From assembly GCA_002431635.1 (NCBI GenBank), contig DJGH01000022.1:72222-80453 (forward strand): a stretch of 8,232 nt of DNA, given 5' to 3'. Source of the stretch: Petrotoga sp. UBA5851. Lineage in GTDB: Bacteria; Thermotogota; Thermotogae; Petrotogales; Petrotogaceae. A program made the position numbers and the translations under genes. The notes beneath the pieces were generated by a model. The model did no database searches. It was not told the origin of the DNA and saw nothing but the letters and a program-made list of their open reading frames with translations. This document shows positions 1 through 6,400 of this stretch, piece after piece. The stretch's first letter is position 1. Each line of letters starts with the position of its first letter.

Positions 1-28
1 TATTATATATCATTTAGACGTATTTTTT

Positions 29-57
29 TTGATTTTTAAGCTTTATCGTGTTAAAAT
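29..57 (+). promoter_or_regulatory. Candidate sigma-70-type promoter upstream of clpC
   Basis: A TTGATT hexamer at 29-34 (4 of 6 matches to the -35 consensus TTGACA) is followed after exactly 17 bases by TAAAAT at 52-57 (5 of 6 matches to TATAAT). Transcription would start near position 64, giving a leader of about 35 nt that contains the clpC ribosome binding site. The position fits a promoter for the whole downstream gene row. The region is very AT-rich, so a chance match is possible. No CtsR-type direct repeat and no CIRCE-type inverted repeat is visible around it. An 8-T run at 23-30 just upstream has no obvious preceding hairpin. Confidence 0.45.
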
Positions 58-85
58 ATATGTGTTAAATAATTTTTTTAGACAT

Positions 86-90
86 GGAGG
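86..90 (+). promoter_or_regulatory. Ribosome binding site that fixes the clpC start
   Basis: GGAGG lies 7 bases before the ATG at 98. The open frame extends upstream to a TTG at 29, but that codon overlaps the candidate -35 box and has no Shine-Dalgarno sequence. The protein from ATG 98 begins exactly as ClpC proteins do (MFDNFTERA, compare MFGRFTERA), so the 98 start is preferred. Confidence 0.9.
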
Positions 91-97
91 TGAAAAT

Positions 98-2596
98 ATG
101 TTTGACAACTTTACCGAGCGCGCTGCCAAAGTATTTATAGAAGCGCAGAATGAAGCAAGAGACATGGGTCATCCGTATGTCGGAACAGAACATCTTCTTC
201 TCGGACTTCTCAAAGTGGGCGGAAGATATCTTGATCTTGTTTTCAAACAGTTCGACTTAAACTATAACAAAATTAAAAACGAAATAACCCAGGTCGTAGG
301 AACTAACGCTTCTCAGGGAATCATAGGTTCACCTCAGCCTACTCCGCGTTCTAAACGCATAATTGAACTGGCGTATGATGAATCTGAGCTTATGGGTTCT
401 TCAAGAATAGATGCAGAACATATTCTTCTTGGCATATGTCGTGAAGCAGAAGGAATTGCCTCGCATATTCTTAAGCGTACAGGCGTTAATCTTACGGATA
501 TGAGGAAAAAGCTGGCCGAAGCCATGATGAAAGAAGAAGTTGTGCCTGAAAGTGCCAGTGAATCGAATATTGAAGATGAAGAAAGAAAAAAGCAGAAGCA
601 AAGTGTGCTTAAGCAGCTTGAAGATTTCGGAACCGATCTGACAGCTAAGTGCAGGGATAAGCTTCTTGATCCTGTAATAGGAAGGCAGACTGAGATTACA
701 AGAGTTATGGAAGTTTTGGCTAGAAGAAAGAAAAATAATCCTGTTCTTATAGGCGAGGCCGGGGTTGGTAAAAGCGCTATAGTTGAAGGTCTTGCTCAGA
801 AAATAGTTGATGGTGATGTACCGGAGGTTTTAAAAAACAAAACTATATTTTCACTGGATATAACCTCTGTGGTTGCCGGAACAAAGTACCGCGGAGAGTT
901 TGAAAAACGTATGAAAAAACTTATGCAGGTTCTTGAAAAAGCTGATGATGTCATTTTATTTGTCGACGAACTTCATATGATTGTGGATGCGGGAGCGGCC
1001 GAAGGGTCGTCCATGGATGCTGCCAACGTTCTCAAGCCGGCTTTGGCTAACGGCGATATAACCATGATAGGCTCGACGACATCCAGTGAATACCGTAAGT
1101 TTATTGAAAAAGACCCTGCACTGGAACGGCGTTTTCAAAAGATATATGTATCGGAGCCAACTACAGAAGAATGTGTAAAGATTCTTCAGGGTATAGCTAA
1201 AAAGTATGAGGAGCATCATAAGGTATCGTACTCTCTTTCTTCACTGGATTCGGCTGTAAATCTTTCTGTAAGGTATATAACTGACAGATTTTTACCAGAC
1301 AAAGCGATAGATCTTATAGATGAGGCTGGAGCAAAAGCCAGGCTCAAAGCTCTTACCCTTCCTGAAAACCTTAAAGCAGTAGTTAAGAGTATAGAGGCTA
1401 TGGAAGCCGATAAAAACATTATGATAAGCAAAAATGATGTTGCCCAGGCAGAGAAGTTAACTGCAAAACTAGACAAAGTTAAAGAAGAGTATAAACAGAA
1501 GTATCTCGAATGGAGAAAAAAAGCAGAAAATGTTGTAATTGATATATCTTCCGAGGATATAGCCAATGTTGTTTCGAGCTGGACTGGAGTTCCGCTTAAA
1601 AAGCTTGAATCCACAGAGATTGAAAAACTTCTTAATCTTGAGGCTGTGCTTCATGAAAGGGTTATTGGCCAGGATGAAGCGATAAAAACGGTTTCAAAAG
1701 CTATAAGGCGTGCCCGATCAGGTATAAAGGATCCGCGAAGGCCGACAGGAGTATTTATGTTTCTAGGTCCTACCGGAGTAGGGAAAACCGAATTGGCTAA
1801 AACCCTTGCGGAATACTTGTTTGGAGATGAAAAATCTCTTATAAGAATTGATATGAGTGAGTATATGGAAAAGTTTAATACTTCTAGGCTTGTAGGTGCA
1901 CCTCCTGGTTATGTCGGTTATGACGAGGGCGGACAGCTTACCGAGTCCATAAGAAGGCGTCCTTATTCGGTGGTTCTGTTGGATGAGATTGAAAAAGCCC
2001 ATCCCGATGTTTTTAACATTCTTCTTCAGATTATGGATGAAGGCAGGCTTACTGATTCACAGGGCAGAACGGTCGATTTCAGAAATTCCATATTGATAAT
2101 GACTTCAAATCTTGGTTCAGAACAGATAAATAAATCTAAAAGAGTAATGGGCTTTGTTGAAGAAAACACATCAGAACAGCAGTATAACGATATTAAGGCT
2201 CAGGTTATGTCGGCGATAAAGAATGTATTTAAGCCTGAGTTTATGAATAGGCTGGATGATGTGATAGTATTCCATCCGCTTACAAAGGAAAATATGAAAG
2301 GTATAATAGACATACAGATGAAAGAGCTCACCAAAAGGCTTAAACAGAGAGATTTTGAGATAAAAGTCAAGGATCAGGCATTAAGCTTCCTGCTCGAAAA
2401 AGGTTACGATCCAATATTCGGAGCTAGGCCATTAAAACGTGCAATACAAAGGCTTTTGGAAGATCCGTTATCTGAAGAGATTCTCAAAGGCCGTTTTCCT
2501 CCTGATTCCAAAATTTCTATTGAATTGAACAAGACTTCTGATGCATTGGTTTTTAAGAAAATTGCAAGGAGAGTTAAGAAGGTGCCTAACGCTTGA
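98..2596 (+). CDS. clpC: ATP-dependent Clp protease ATPase subunit ClpC (AAA+ unfoldase)
   Basis: This 832-residue HSP100 unfoldase uses ATP to unfold proteins and feed them into the ClpP peptidase in the cytoplasm; family members control stress response and regulator turnover. Residues 1-145 hold two Clp-N repeats, with Glu31 and Glu107 at the places that bind phospho-arginine in Bacillus ClpC. AAA domain 1 has Walker A GEAGVGKS (219-226), Walker B ILFVDELH (286-293) and pore loop KYRG near 264. A middle domain lies at about 425-480. AAA domain 2 has Walker A GPTGVGKTE (557-565), pore loop GYVGYDEGG (604-612), Walker B VVLLDEIEKAH (625-635), NRLD (717-720) and GARPL (775-779). An MGF tripeptide at 684-686 occupies the ClpP-docking loop (usually VGF/LGF/IGF), so ClpP partnership is likely. 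Length is normal for ClpC. The middle domain lacks the usual UVR-like residues (see findings). It is the first gene of the row and its TGA overlaps the radA start by 4 nt. Confidence 0.97.
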   Translation: MFDNFTERAAKVFIEAQNEARDMGHPYVGTEHLLLGLLKVGGRYLDLVFKQFDLNYNKIKNEITQVVGTNASQGIIGSPQPTPRSKRIIELAYDESELMGSSRIDAEHILLGICREAEGIASHILKRTGVNLTDMRKKLAEAMMKEEVVPESASESNIEDEERKKQKQSVLKQLEDFGTDLTAKCRDKLLDPVIGRQTEITRVMEVLARRKKNNPVLIGEAGVGKSAIVEGLAQKIVDGDVPEVLKNKTIFSLDITSVVAGTKYRGEFEKRMKKLMQVLEKADDVILFVDELHMIVDAGAAEGSSMDAANVLKPALANGDITMIGSTTSSEYRKFIEKDPALERRFQKIYVSEPTTEECVKILQGIAKKYEEHHKVSYSLSSLDSAVNLSVRYITDRFLPDKAIDLIDEAGAKARLKALTLPENLKAVVKSIEAMEADKNIMISKNDVAQAEKLTAKLDKVKEEYKQKYLEWRKKAENVVIDISSEDIANVVSSWTGVPLKKLESTEIEKLLNLEAVLHERVIGQDEAIKTVSKAIRRARSGIKDPRRPTGVFMFLGPTGVGKTELAKTLAEYLFGDEKSLIRIDMSEYMEKFNTSRLVGAPPGYVGYDEGGQLTESIRRRPYSVVLLDEIEKAHPDVFNILLQIMDEGRLTDSQGRTVDFRNSILIMTSNLGSEQINKSKRVMGFVEENTSEQQYNDIKAQVMSAIKNVFKPEFMNRLDDVIVFHPLTKENMKGIIDIQMKELTKRLKQRDFEIKVKDQALSFLLEKGYDPIFGARPLKRAIQRLLEDPLSEEILKGRFPPDSKISIELNKTSDALVFKKIARRVKKVPNA
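2576..2584 (+). promoter_or_regulatory. Ribosome binding site for the TTG start of radA
   Basis: AAGAAGGTG inside the last codons of clpC lies 8 bases before the TTG at 2593. That TTG overlaps the clpC stop codon (TTGA). The resulting N-terminus leads directly into the RadA zinc finger, and no ATG or GTG in frame lies before the first cysteine, so the TTG start is required for a complete zinc finger. Confidence 0.75.
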
Positions 2597-3951
2597 AAAA
2601 AAAGGAAGGCAAAACGTACTTTATATGTGATGAATGCGGTTATGAATCACAGAAGTGGTTCGCCAAATGTCCAGAGTGTAATGTAATAGGATCCGCGGTA
2701 GAGTATACCGCGGATAGTCTTTATGAAAATGGAAAAACATTATCTGATTTTCATGAAGTCAGCATTGAAAATTTAAACAGTGTAGCTCAGAACGTGACGA
2801 GAATAGATGTAGGCATGAATGAACTGGAGAGCATTCTGAATGGAGGTCTTGTCAAAGGCGGAATCTATCTTGTGAGTGGAGAACCCGGAATAGGAAAGAG
2901 CACTCTTGTCACTCAGATTTTTAGGAATACAGTTTTCCCATCTATTTATATCTCAGGTGAAGAATCGAAGGATCAGGTTTTTCTAAGATTTAAAAGGCTT
3001 GGTATATCCGGTGAAAATATATCCATAATATTTGACACACATGTAGAAAGTATTTTGAAGGCCATTGAGTCAAAAAAACTTTCTCCCCAGCTTATAGTGG
3101 TGGACTCTATACAGACCATGAAAACAGATTCTTTTGATTCGATAGCAGGCAGTATGATACAGGTGCGTGAATGTGCAAGAATTCTTACCGAATTTGGGAA
3201 AAAGCATGGAATAACCGTGCTGCTTATTGGGCATGTTAATAAAGAGGGGAACATAGCCGGACCAAAAGTTCTAGAGCACATTGTTGACTGTGTGCTTCAG
3301 TTTGAGCTTGAAGTAACAACAGCGACAAGATGCCTGAGGGTAACTAAAAACAGATTTGGGCCAACTGATGAGATTGCGATATTTGAAATGACTCAGACTG
3401 GGTTGATTCCTATTGAAAACATTGGTAATTTTTTTATTTCGGATTATTCTAATCAATCAGGAAATACCCTTTCTATTTTACAGCAGGGCAGTAAACTTAT
3501 ACCCATAGAGGTGCAGGCTCTCGTAAGTAAACCGGTATATGGGCAGCCAAGGCGTATTACATCCGGTGTGGCACTGGATAGAGTTCTTATGATAACTGCA
3601 GTGCTGTCAAAGAAGCTGAAGCTTCCTTTGGAATCAAAAGATATTTTTGTTAATACTTCTGGAGGTTTCAGAGCTTTTGACAACTCTACGGATCTTGCTA
3701 TAGCTGTATCGCTTTTATCATCTCTTTTTGATATAAAGCCTGCTCAAAGCACAGTGGCAATAGGTGAAATAGGATTGGACGGAGTCGTTAGACCTGTCGG
3801 ATTAAACGAAAAAAGAGCTGAGTTTGCAGTAAAGCTTGGAATAGAAAGCATTCTTGTACCTCAAAAATGTGCATCCAAAAATAAAAAAATACAGATAATA
3901 AGAGATGTCAGAGACATTCTTATGATGTTTAATCAGGAGGAGACGAAATGA
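2593..3951 (+). CDS. radA: DNA repair protein RadA/Sms (recombination helicase-like ATPase)
   Basis: RadA is a hexameric, RecA-like DNA motor of the DnaB type that extends recombination intermediates (branch migration) during recombinational repair, with RecA. The 452-residue protein has the full family layout. A four-cysteine zinc finger (Cys12, Cys15, Cys26, Cys29) is followed by a RecA-like core with Walker A GEPGIGKST (96-104), Walker B LIVVDSIQT (167-175) and the RadA-specific KNRFG motif (252-256). A C-terminal Lon-protease-like domain (about 290-450) contains the conserved GLDGVVRPV stretch (394-402). This domain lacks peptidase activity in known family members. Length is usual for RadA (about 450). 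Translation starts at TTG. It overlaps clpC and disA by 4 nt each, so coupling is likely. RadA has been reported to bind DisA and lower its c-di-AMP synthesis in mycobacteria and Bacillus, which gives the radA-disA neighbourhood a functional meaning. A perfect hairpin lies within codons 33-41. Confidence 0.97.
   Translation: MKKKEGKTYFICDECGYESQKWFAKCPECNVIGSAVEYTADSLYENGKTLSDFHEVSIENLNSVAQNVTRIDVGMNELESILNGGLVKGGIYLVSGEPGIGKSTLVTQIFRNTVFPSIYISGEESKDQVFLRFKRLGISGENISIIFDTHVESILKAIESKKLSPQLIVVDSIQTMKTDSFDSIAGSMIQVRECARILTEFGKKHGITVLLIGHVNKEGNIAGPKVLEHIVDCVLQFELEVTTATRCLRVTKNRFGPTDEIAIFEMTQTGLIPIENIGNFFISDYSNQSGNTLSILQQGSKLIPIEVQALVSKPVYGQPRRITSGVALDRVLMITAVLSKKLKLPLESKDIFVNTSGGFRAFDNSTDLAIAVSLLSSLFDIKPAQSTVAIGEIGLDGVVRPVGLNEKRAEFAVKLGIESILVPQKCASKNKKIQIIRDVRDILMMFNQEETK
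2691..2715 (+). repeat. Perfect 10-bp inverted repeat (hairpin) inside radA
   Basis: ATCCGCGGTA at 2691-2700 is followed by a 5-base loop, GAGTA, and its exact reverse complement TACCGCGGAT at 2706-2715. Each arm contains the self-complementary CCGCGG, so the stem is unusually GC-rich for this AT-rich segment. It falls in the linker codons between the zinc finger and the ATPase core (residues 33-41). No T run follows, so it is not a typical intrinsic terminator. The repeat is seen directly; any function in the mRNA or as a DNA site is unknown. Confidence 0.85.
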
Positions 3952-5030
3952 AGGAGATGCTTCCCGAGCTTCTTACTATGATGGCACCAGGAAAACCTTT
4001 GAGAAAGGGACTTGACAGGATAATGGATGCCAATCTGGGAGTATTGATGTTTTTTGTGGAGGACGCCCAGAAGTATATTGATACAAATGTAATTCAGTTA
4101 GGTTTTAAGATAGATATTGATTTTGAACCGGAAAAGCTTTATGAACTGGCCAAGATGGATGGGGCAATAGTGCTCAACAGGGATGGGAGCAGGATACTTT
4201 ATGCCAATGTTCAACTCAATACAGACAGCAGTATTCCTAGTTCTGAAACCGGAATGCGTCACAGGACAGCCCATAAACTTGCAATACAGTCGCAAAAACT
4301 TGTCATTGCAGTCTCAAAGAGAAGAAGTACCATCTCCGCATTTTATGGTAAGGAAAAATATGAACTGCTTTCCGAGGCGGTTCTTTTCAGCAGGTTAAAC
4401 CAGGAGATAACCATTGCCCAAAGATACAAGCAAAATTTTTATGAGCTTATCGAGGTTCTTAATTCTGAAGAAAGCAGCAATACAGTCAGTCTTTACGATG
4501 TTTCCGAGATTATATCCAAAGGTCTCTTAACGGTTCGCATAACTCAAAGATCAGAGATTTATCTTAAAGAGATGGGCGACCTTGCCGGAAGTGCGTATCT
4601 TGAGCACAGGGAGATCCTTTCTACAGTGCCTAAAGTTCTGGGTGCTATAATAATAGATTATACTGCCAGTGTTCCTGAGTTTGACAGCTGCGAAGAAGCT
4701 TTATCCATGTTTGATTCAATCAAGACGGAAAATCTGCTTGATCTTTTTTTGATAGCTCAAAGGCTGGGATATAAAAAAGACTCAGATGAAGGTCTTAAAG
4801 AAACTATACTTACTCCAAGGGCTTTCAGACTTCTTTATTCAACGAAGCTACCGCAGACTTCAATCAAAACGATAATCGGAAAATATGAGAATCTTACAAA
4901 TCTTTTAAATGTATCTCTTGATGAGCTTTCTGCGATTGGAGGCATTGGTAAGAGAAAGGCCAGAATAATTACAAGCGCACTTATGCGCAAGAAGATGCAG
5001 AATGAGTTCGAAGGAGGGAGCTATCAATGA
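3948..5030 (+). CDS. disA: DNA integrity scanning protein DisA (diadenylate cyclase)
   Basis: DisA forms an octamer that condenses two ATP into cyclic di-AMP and, in Bacillus, stops doing so when it meets branched DNA, reporting on chromosome integrity. The 360-residue protein has a DAC cyclase domain (about 1-140) with the DGA motif at 71-73 (DGAIVL) and the RHR motif at 104-106 within RHRTA. A helical spine follows (about 150-290), then a C-terminal helix-hairpin-helix DNA-binding domain with the GGIGKRKAR signature (331-339). Length matches DisA rather than the membrane-bound CdaA. The residue before RHR is Met103 where family members normally have Thr (GTRHR). The ATG at 3948 is chosen because AGGAGG (3935-3940) sits 7 bases upstream. 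It overlaps the radA stop (ATGA), and its own TGA overlaps the smpB ATG. Its coupling to radA matches the reported RadA-DisA antagonism. Confidence 0.97.
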   Translation: MKEMLPELLTMMAPGKPLRKGLDRIMDANLGVLMFFVEDAQKYIDTNVIQLGFKIDIDFEPEKLYELAKMDGAIVLNRDGSRILYANVQLNTDSSIPSSETGMRHRTAHKLAIQSQKLVIAVSKRRSTISAFYGKEKYELLSEAVLFSRLNQEITIAQRYKQNFYELIEVLNSEESSNTVSLYDVSEIISKGLLTVRITQRSEIYLKEMGDLAGSAYLEHREILSTVPKVLGAIIIDYTASVPEFDSCEEALSMFDSIKTENLLDLFLIAQRLGYKKDSDEGLKETILTPRAFRLLYSTKLPQTSIKTIIGKYENLTNLLNVSLDELSAIGGIGKRKARIITSALMRKKMQNEFEGGSYQ

Positions 5031-5479
5031 AAATAGTTGCCAATAACAAGAAAGCATTTCATGAGTATTCTATGTCAGATTTTATGGAGGCAGGAATAGA
5101 ACTTGCCGGATCAGAAGTCAAGTCTGTACGGAACGGGAAGGTAAGTTTCAAGGACAGTTTCTGCAAAGTTGAGAACTATGAGATTTTTTTATATAACCTG
5201 CACATAAGTCCATATGAAAATGCTTCTATATTTAATCATGATCCTGAAAGACCCAGAAGACTTCTTCTACATAAAAAAGAGATCCTTAGGCTTAATGAAA
5301 GGGTGCGCAAGGAGGGATTTACTATAATCCCGACCAAGATTTATTTTAATGAGAGCGGTCTTATAAAAGTTGAAATAGCTATAGCAAAAGGAAAAAAGGT
5401 TTTTGACAAAAGGGAAGATCTTGCAAAAAAAGATCTTGAAAGAAGAATGCGAAAGACTGAGAAGTATGAAAATATATGA
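5027..5479 (+). CDS. smpB: SsrA-binding protein SmpB (trans-translation factor)
   Basis: SmpB binds tmRNA (SsrA) and brings it to the A site of ribosomes stalled on broken mRNAs, where its C-terminal tail fills the empty mRNA channel. The nascent chain is then tagged for degradation by Clp proteases. The 150-residue protein is normal in length and shows the SmpB oligonucleotide-binding fold hallmarks: NKKAFHEYSM (7-16), GSEVKSVRNGK (28-38), HISPYE (59-64), NHDPERPRRLLLHK (70-83) and AKGKKVFDKRE (120-130), followed by the basic helical tail rich in Lys and Arg. The ATG overlaps the disA stop, and AAGGAGGG (5011-5018) lies 8 bases upstream. The tmRNA gene ssrA, often found near smpB, is not in this window. 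Trans-translation products are substrates of ClpAP/ClpXP-type machines, so sharing an operon with clpC is sensible. Confidence 0.97.
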   Translation: MKIVANNKKAFHEYSMSDFMEAGIELAGSEVKSVRNGKVSFKDSFCKVENYEIFLYNLHISPYENASIFNHDPERPRRLLLHKKEILRLNERVRKEGFTIIPTKIYFNESGLIKVEIAIAKGKKVFDKREDLAKKDLERRMRKTEKYENI

Positions 5480-5483
5480 GGTG
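5477..5483 (+). promoter_or_regulatory. Ribosome binding site overlapping the smpB stop codon
   Basis: TGAGGTG contains the smpB stop codon (5477-5479) and lies 5 bases before the ATG at 5489. It decides the start of the ABC ATPase gene: the alternative in-frame GTG at 5483 lies within this site and would have no Shine-Dalgarno sequence of its own. Termination on smpB would place ribosomes at this site, suggesting coupling. Confidence 0.7.
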
Positions 5484-5488
5484 TGCTT

Positions 5489-6400
5489 ATGCTAGCTATA
5501 AATGTGTCTGGTCTCACAAAAAAATATAAGAAATTTACTGCAGTTGACAATATATCTTTCAAAGTTGAGCAAGGGAGGATATATGGACTTTTAGGCCCTA
5601 ATGGTGCAGGGAAATCCACCATAATGAAAGTTTTGTCAACTTTAATATCGCCTTGTGCGGGTCATGTTGAAATAATGGGTTACTCTCTTGAGAAAGACAA
5701 GGAGAAGATAAAGTCAATAATAAGTCTGGTATCTGATTATACCGTGCTTGAGGATGATCTCACACCTTATGAAAATCTTAAGATGTTTGCCGAAATATCT
5801 GTGTCTATGAATTCACAGGTTGAAGGGAGAATCAGTTCTCTTATAGAGGACTTTGGGCTAAGCATGTACAAGGATAAGCTTACAAAAAATCTTTCATCCG
5901 GTAATAAGCAAAAGCTCAATATTGCACGTGCTCTCATAAAAAAGCCCCAGATACTTCTTTTGGATGAACCTACAAATGCTATTGATGTTGAGACTTCGCG
6001 GTTTATAAGCGAGTATATTGTAAGGGAAAATCTTGAATCTAACACTACGGTTGTAATTTCTTCCCACTATATATGGGAGGTTGAACAGATAGCTTCTGAA
6101 ATAGGAGTCATAGTAAACGGAAAACTCGCAGTCAACAAAAAGTCATCGGAAATATTTTCAGATTATAAACAATTTCTCAGAATTTTTGAACTCGCGTTTC
6201 CGAAAGAAAAATTTTCTGAAGTATCTGTTTTTTTAGATGTTAGTTCGGGTGTTTCGAATTTCAGGCAGACAGGACATGATAAATTAATCGTTCAGACTGA
6301 TGGATCTGAAGTTGCTTTTCCGGATTTTGTATCTGTTACGGAAAAAGAACTTTCATTGGAAGATATATACTCGCATATAGTGAAAAAAGGAGCCGTATGA
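5489..6400 (+). CDS. ABC-2-type transporter ATP-binding protein (CcmA/NatA-like), no adjacent permease
   Basis: This is a 303-residue cytoplasmic nucleotide-binding subunit of the type that powers ABC-2 exporters (drug, sodium or polysaccharide efflux); the substrate cannot be told. Walker A GPNGAGKST is at 36-44, Walker B with D-loop ILLLDEPTNAID at 155-166, and the H-loop His193 in ISSHYIWEVE. The signature is LSSGNKQKL (135-143) rather than LSGGQ, and the Q-loop Gln appears replaced by Asp83 in LVSDYTVLEDDLT. Residues 220-303 form a C-terminal extension typical of this group. Such ATPases need a membrane partner, yet the next gene encodes an RNA-modifying enzyme and no membrane protein is seen anywhere in the window. 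The permease may lie elsewhere, or the protein may have another role. Family assignment is sure, specific function is not. ATG 5489 is preferred to GTG 5483 because of the ribosome binding site position. Confidence 0.92.
   Translation: MLAINVSGLTKKYKKFTAVDNISFKVEQGRIYGLLGPNGAGKSTIMKVLSTLISPCAGHVEIMGYSLEKDKEKIKSIISLVSDYTVLEDDLTPYENLKMFAEISVSMNSQVEGRISSLIEDFGLSMYKDKLTKNLSSGNKQKLNIARALIKKPQILLLDEPTNAIDVETSRFISEYIVRENLESNTTVVISSHYIWEVEQIASEIGVIVNGKLAVNKKSSEIFSDYKQFLRIFELAFPKEKFSEVSVFLDVSSGVSNFRQTGHDKLIVQTDGSEVAFPDFVSVTEKELSLEDIYSHIVKKGAV
6387..6392 (+). promoter_or_regulatory. Ribosome binding site for the TTG start of rsuA
   Basis: AAGGAG inside the last codons of the ABC ATPase gene lies 8 bases before the TTG at 6401, which follows the TGA stop at 6398-6400 with no gap. 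The nearby ATG at 6397 is in another frame and meets a stop after four codons. The TTG start gives the expected RsuA-family N-terminus MRLDKYI. Confidence 0.75.

Noticed and set aside
1..30. T run at 23-30 as the terminator of an upstream gene
   Set aside because: No GC-rich hairpin precedes it in the visible sequence, so a terminator cannot be supported.
29..97. Upstream extension of the clpC frame from TTG 29
   Set aside because: The extra 23 residues are absent from ClpC family N-termini, the TTG has no ribosome binding site and the stretch overlaps the likely promoter and the GGAGG site.
1216..1614. Long open frame (132 codons) on the - strand opposite clpC
   Set aside because: It lies wholly inside the conserved ClpC coding region, shows no recognisable domain and has composition expected from an antisense shadow.
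2973..3281. Open frame of 102 codons on the - strand opposite radA
   Set aside because: It is antisense to the RadA ATPase core and resembles no family; treated as a shadow.
3677..3704. Promoter-like TTGACA-N16-TATAGC inside radA, about 245 nt upstream of disA
   Set aside because: The -35 match is perfect but the -10 is weak and both lie in codons of the conserved Lon-like domain, so a chance match is the simpler reading.
5415..5437. AAGATCTT repeated at 5415-5422 and 5430-5437 near the 3' end of smpB, able to pair as an 8-bp stem
   Set aside because: The stem is AT-rich with a 7-nt A-rich loop and no T run, and it is explained by the repeated Asp-Leu codons in the basic SmpB tail.
5477..5488. 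Possible ssrA (tmRNA) gene next to smpB
   Set aside because: Only 9 nt separate smpB from the next coding region and no tRNA-like structure is seen there or elsewhere in the window.
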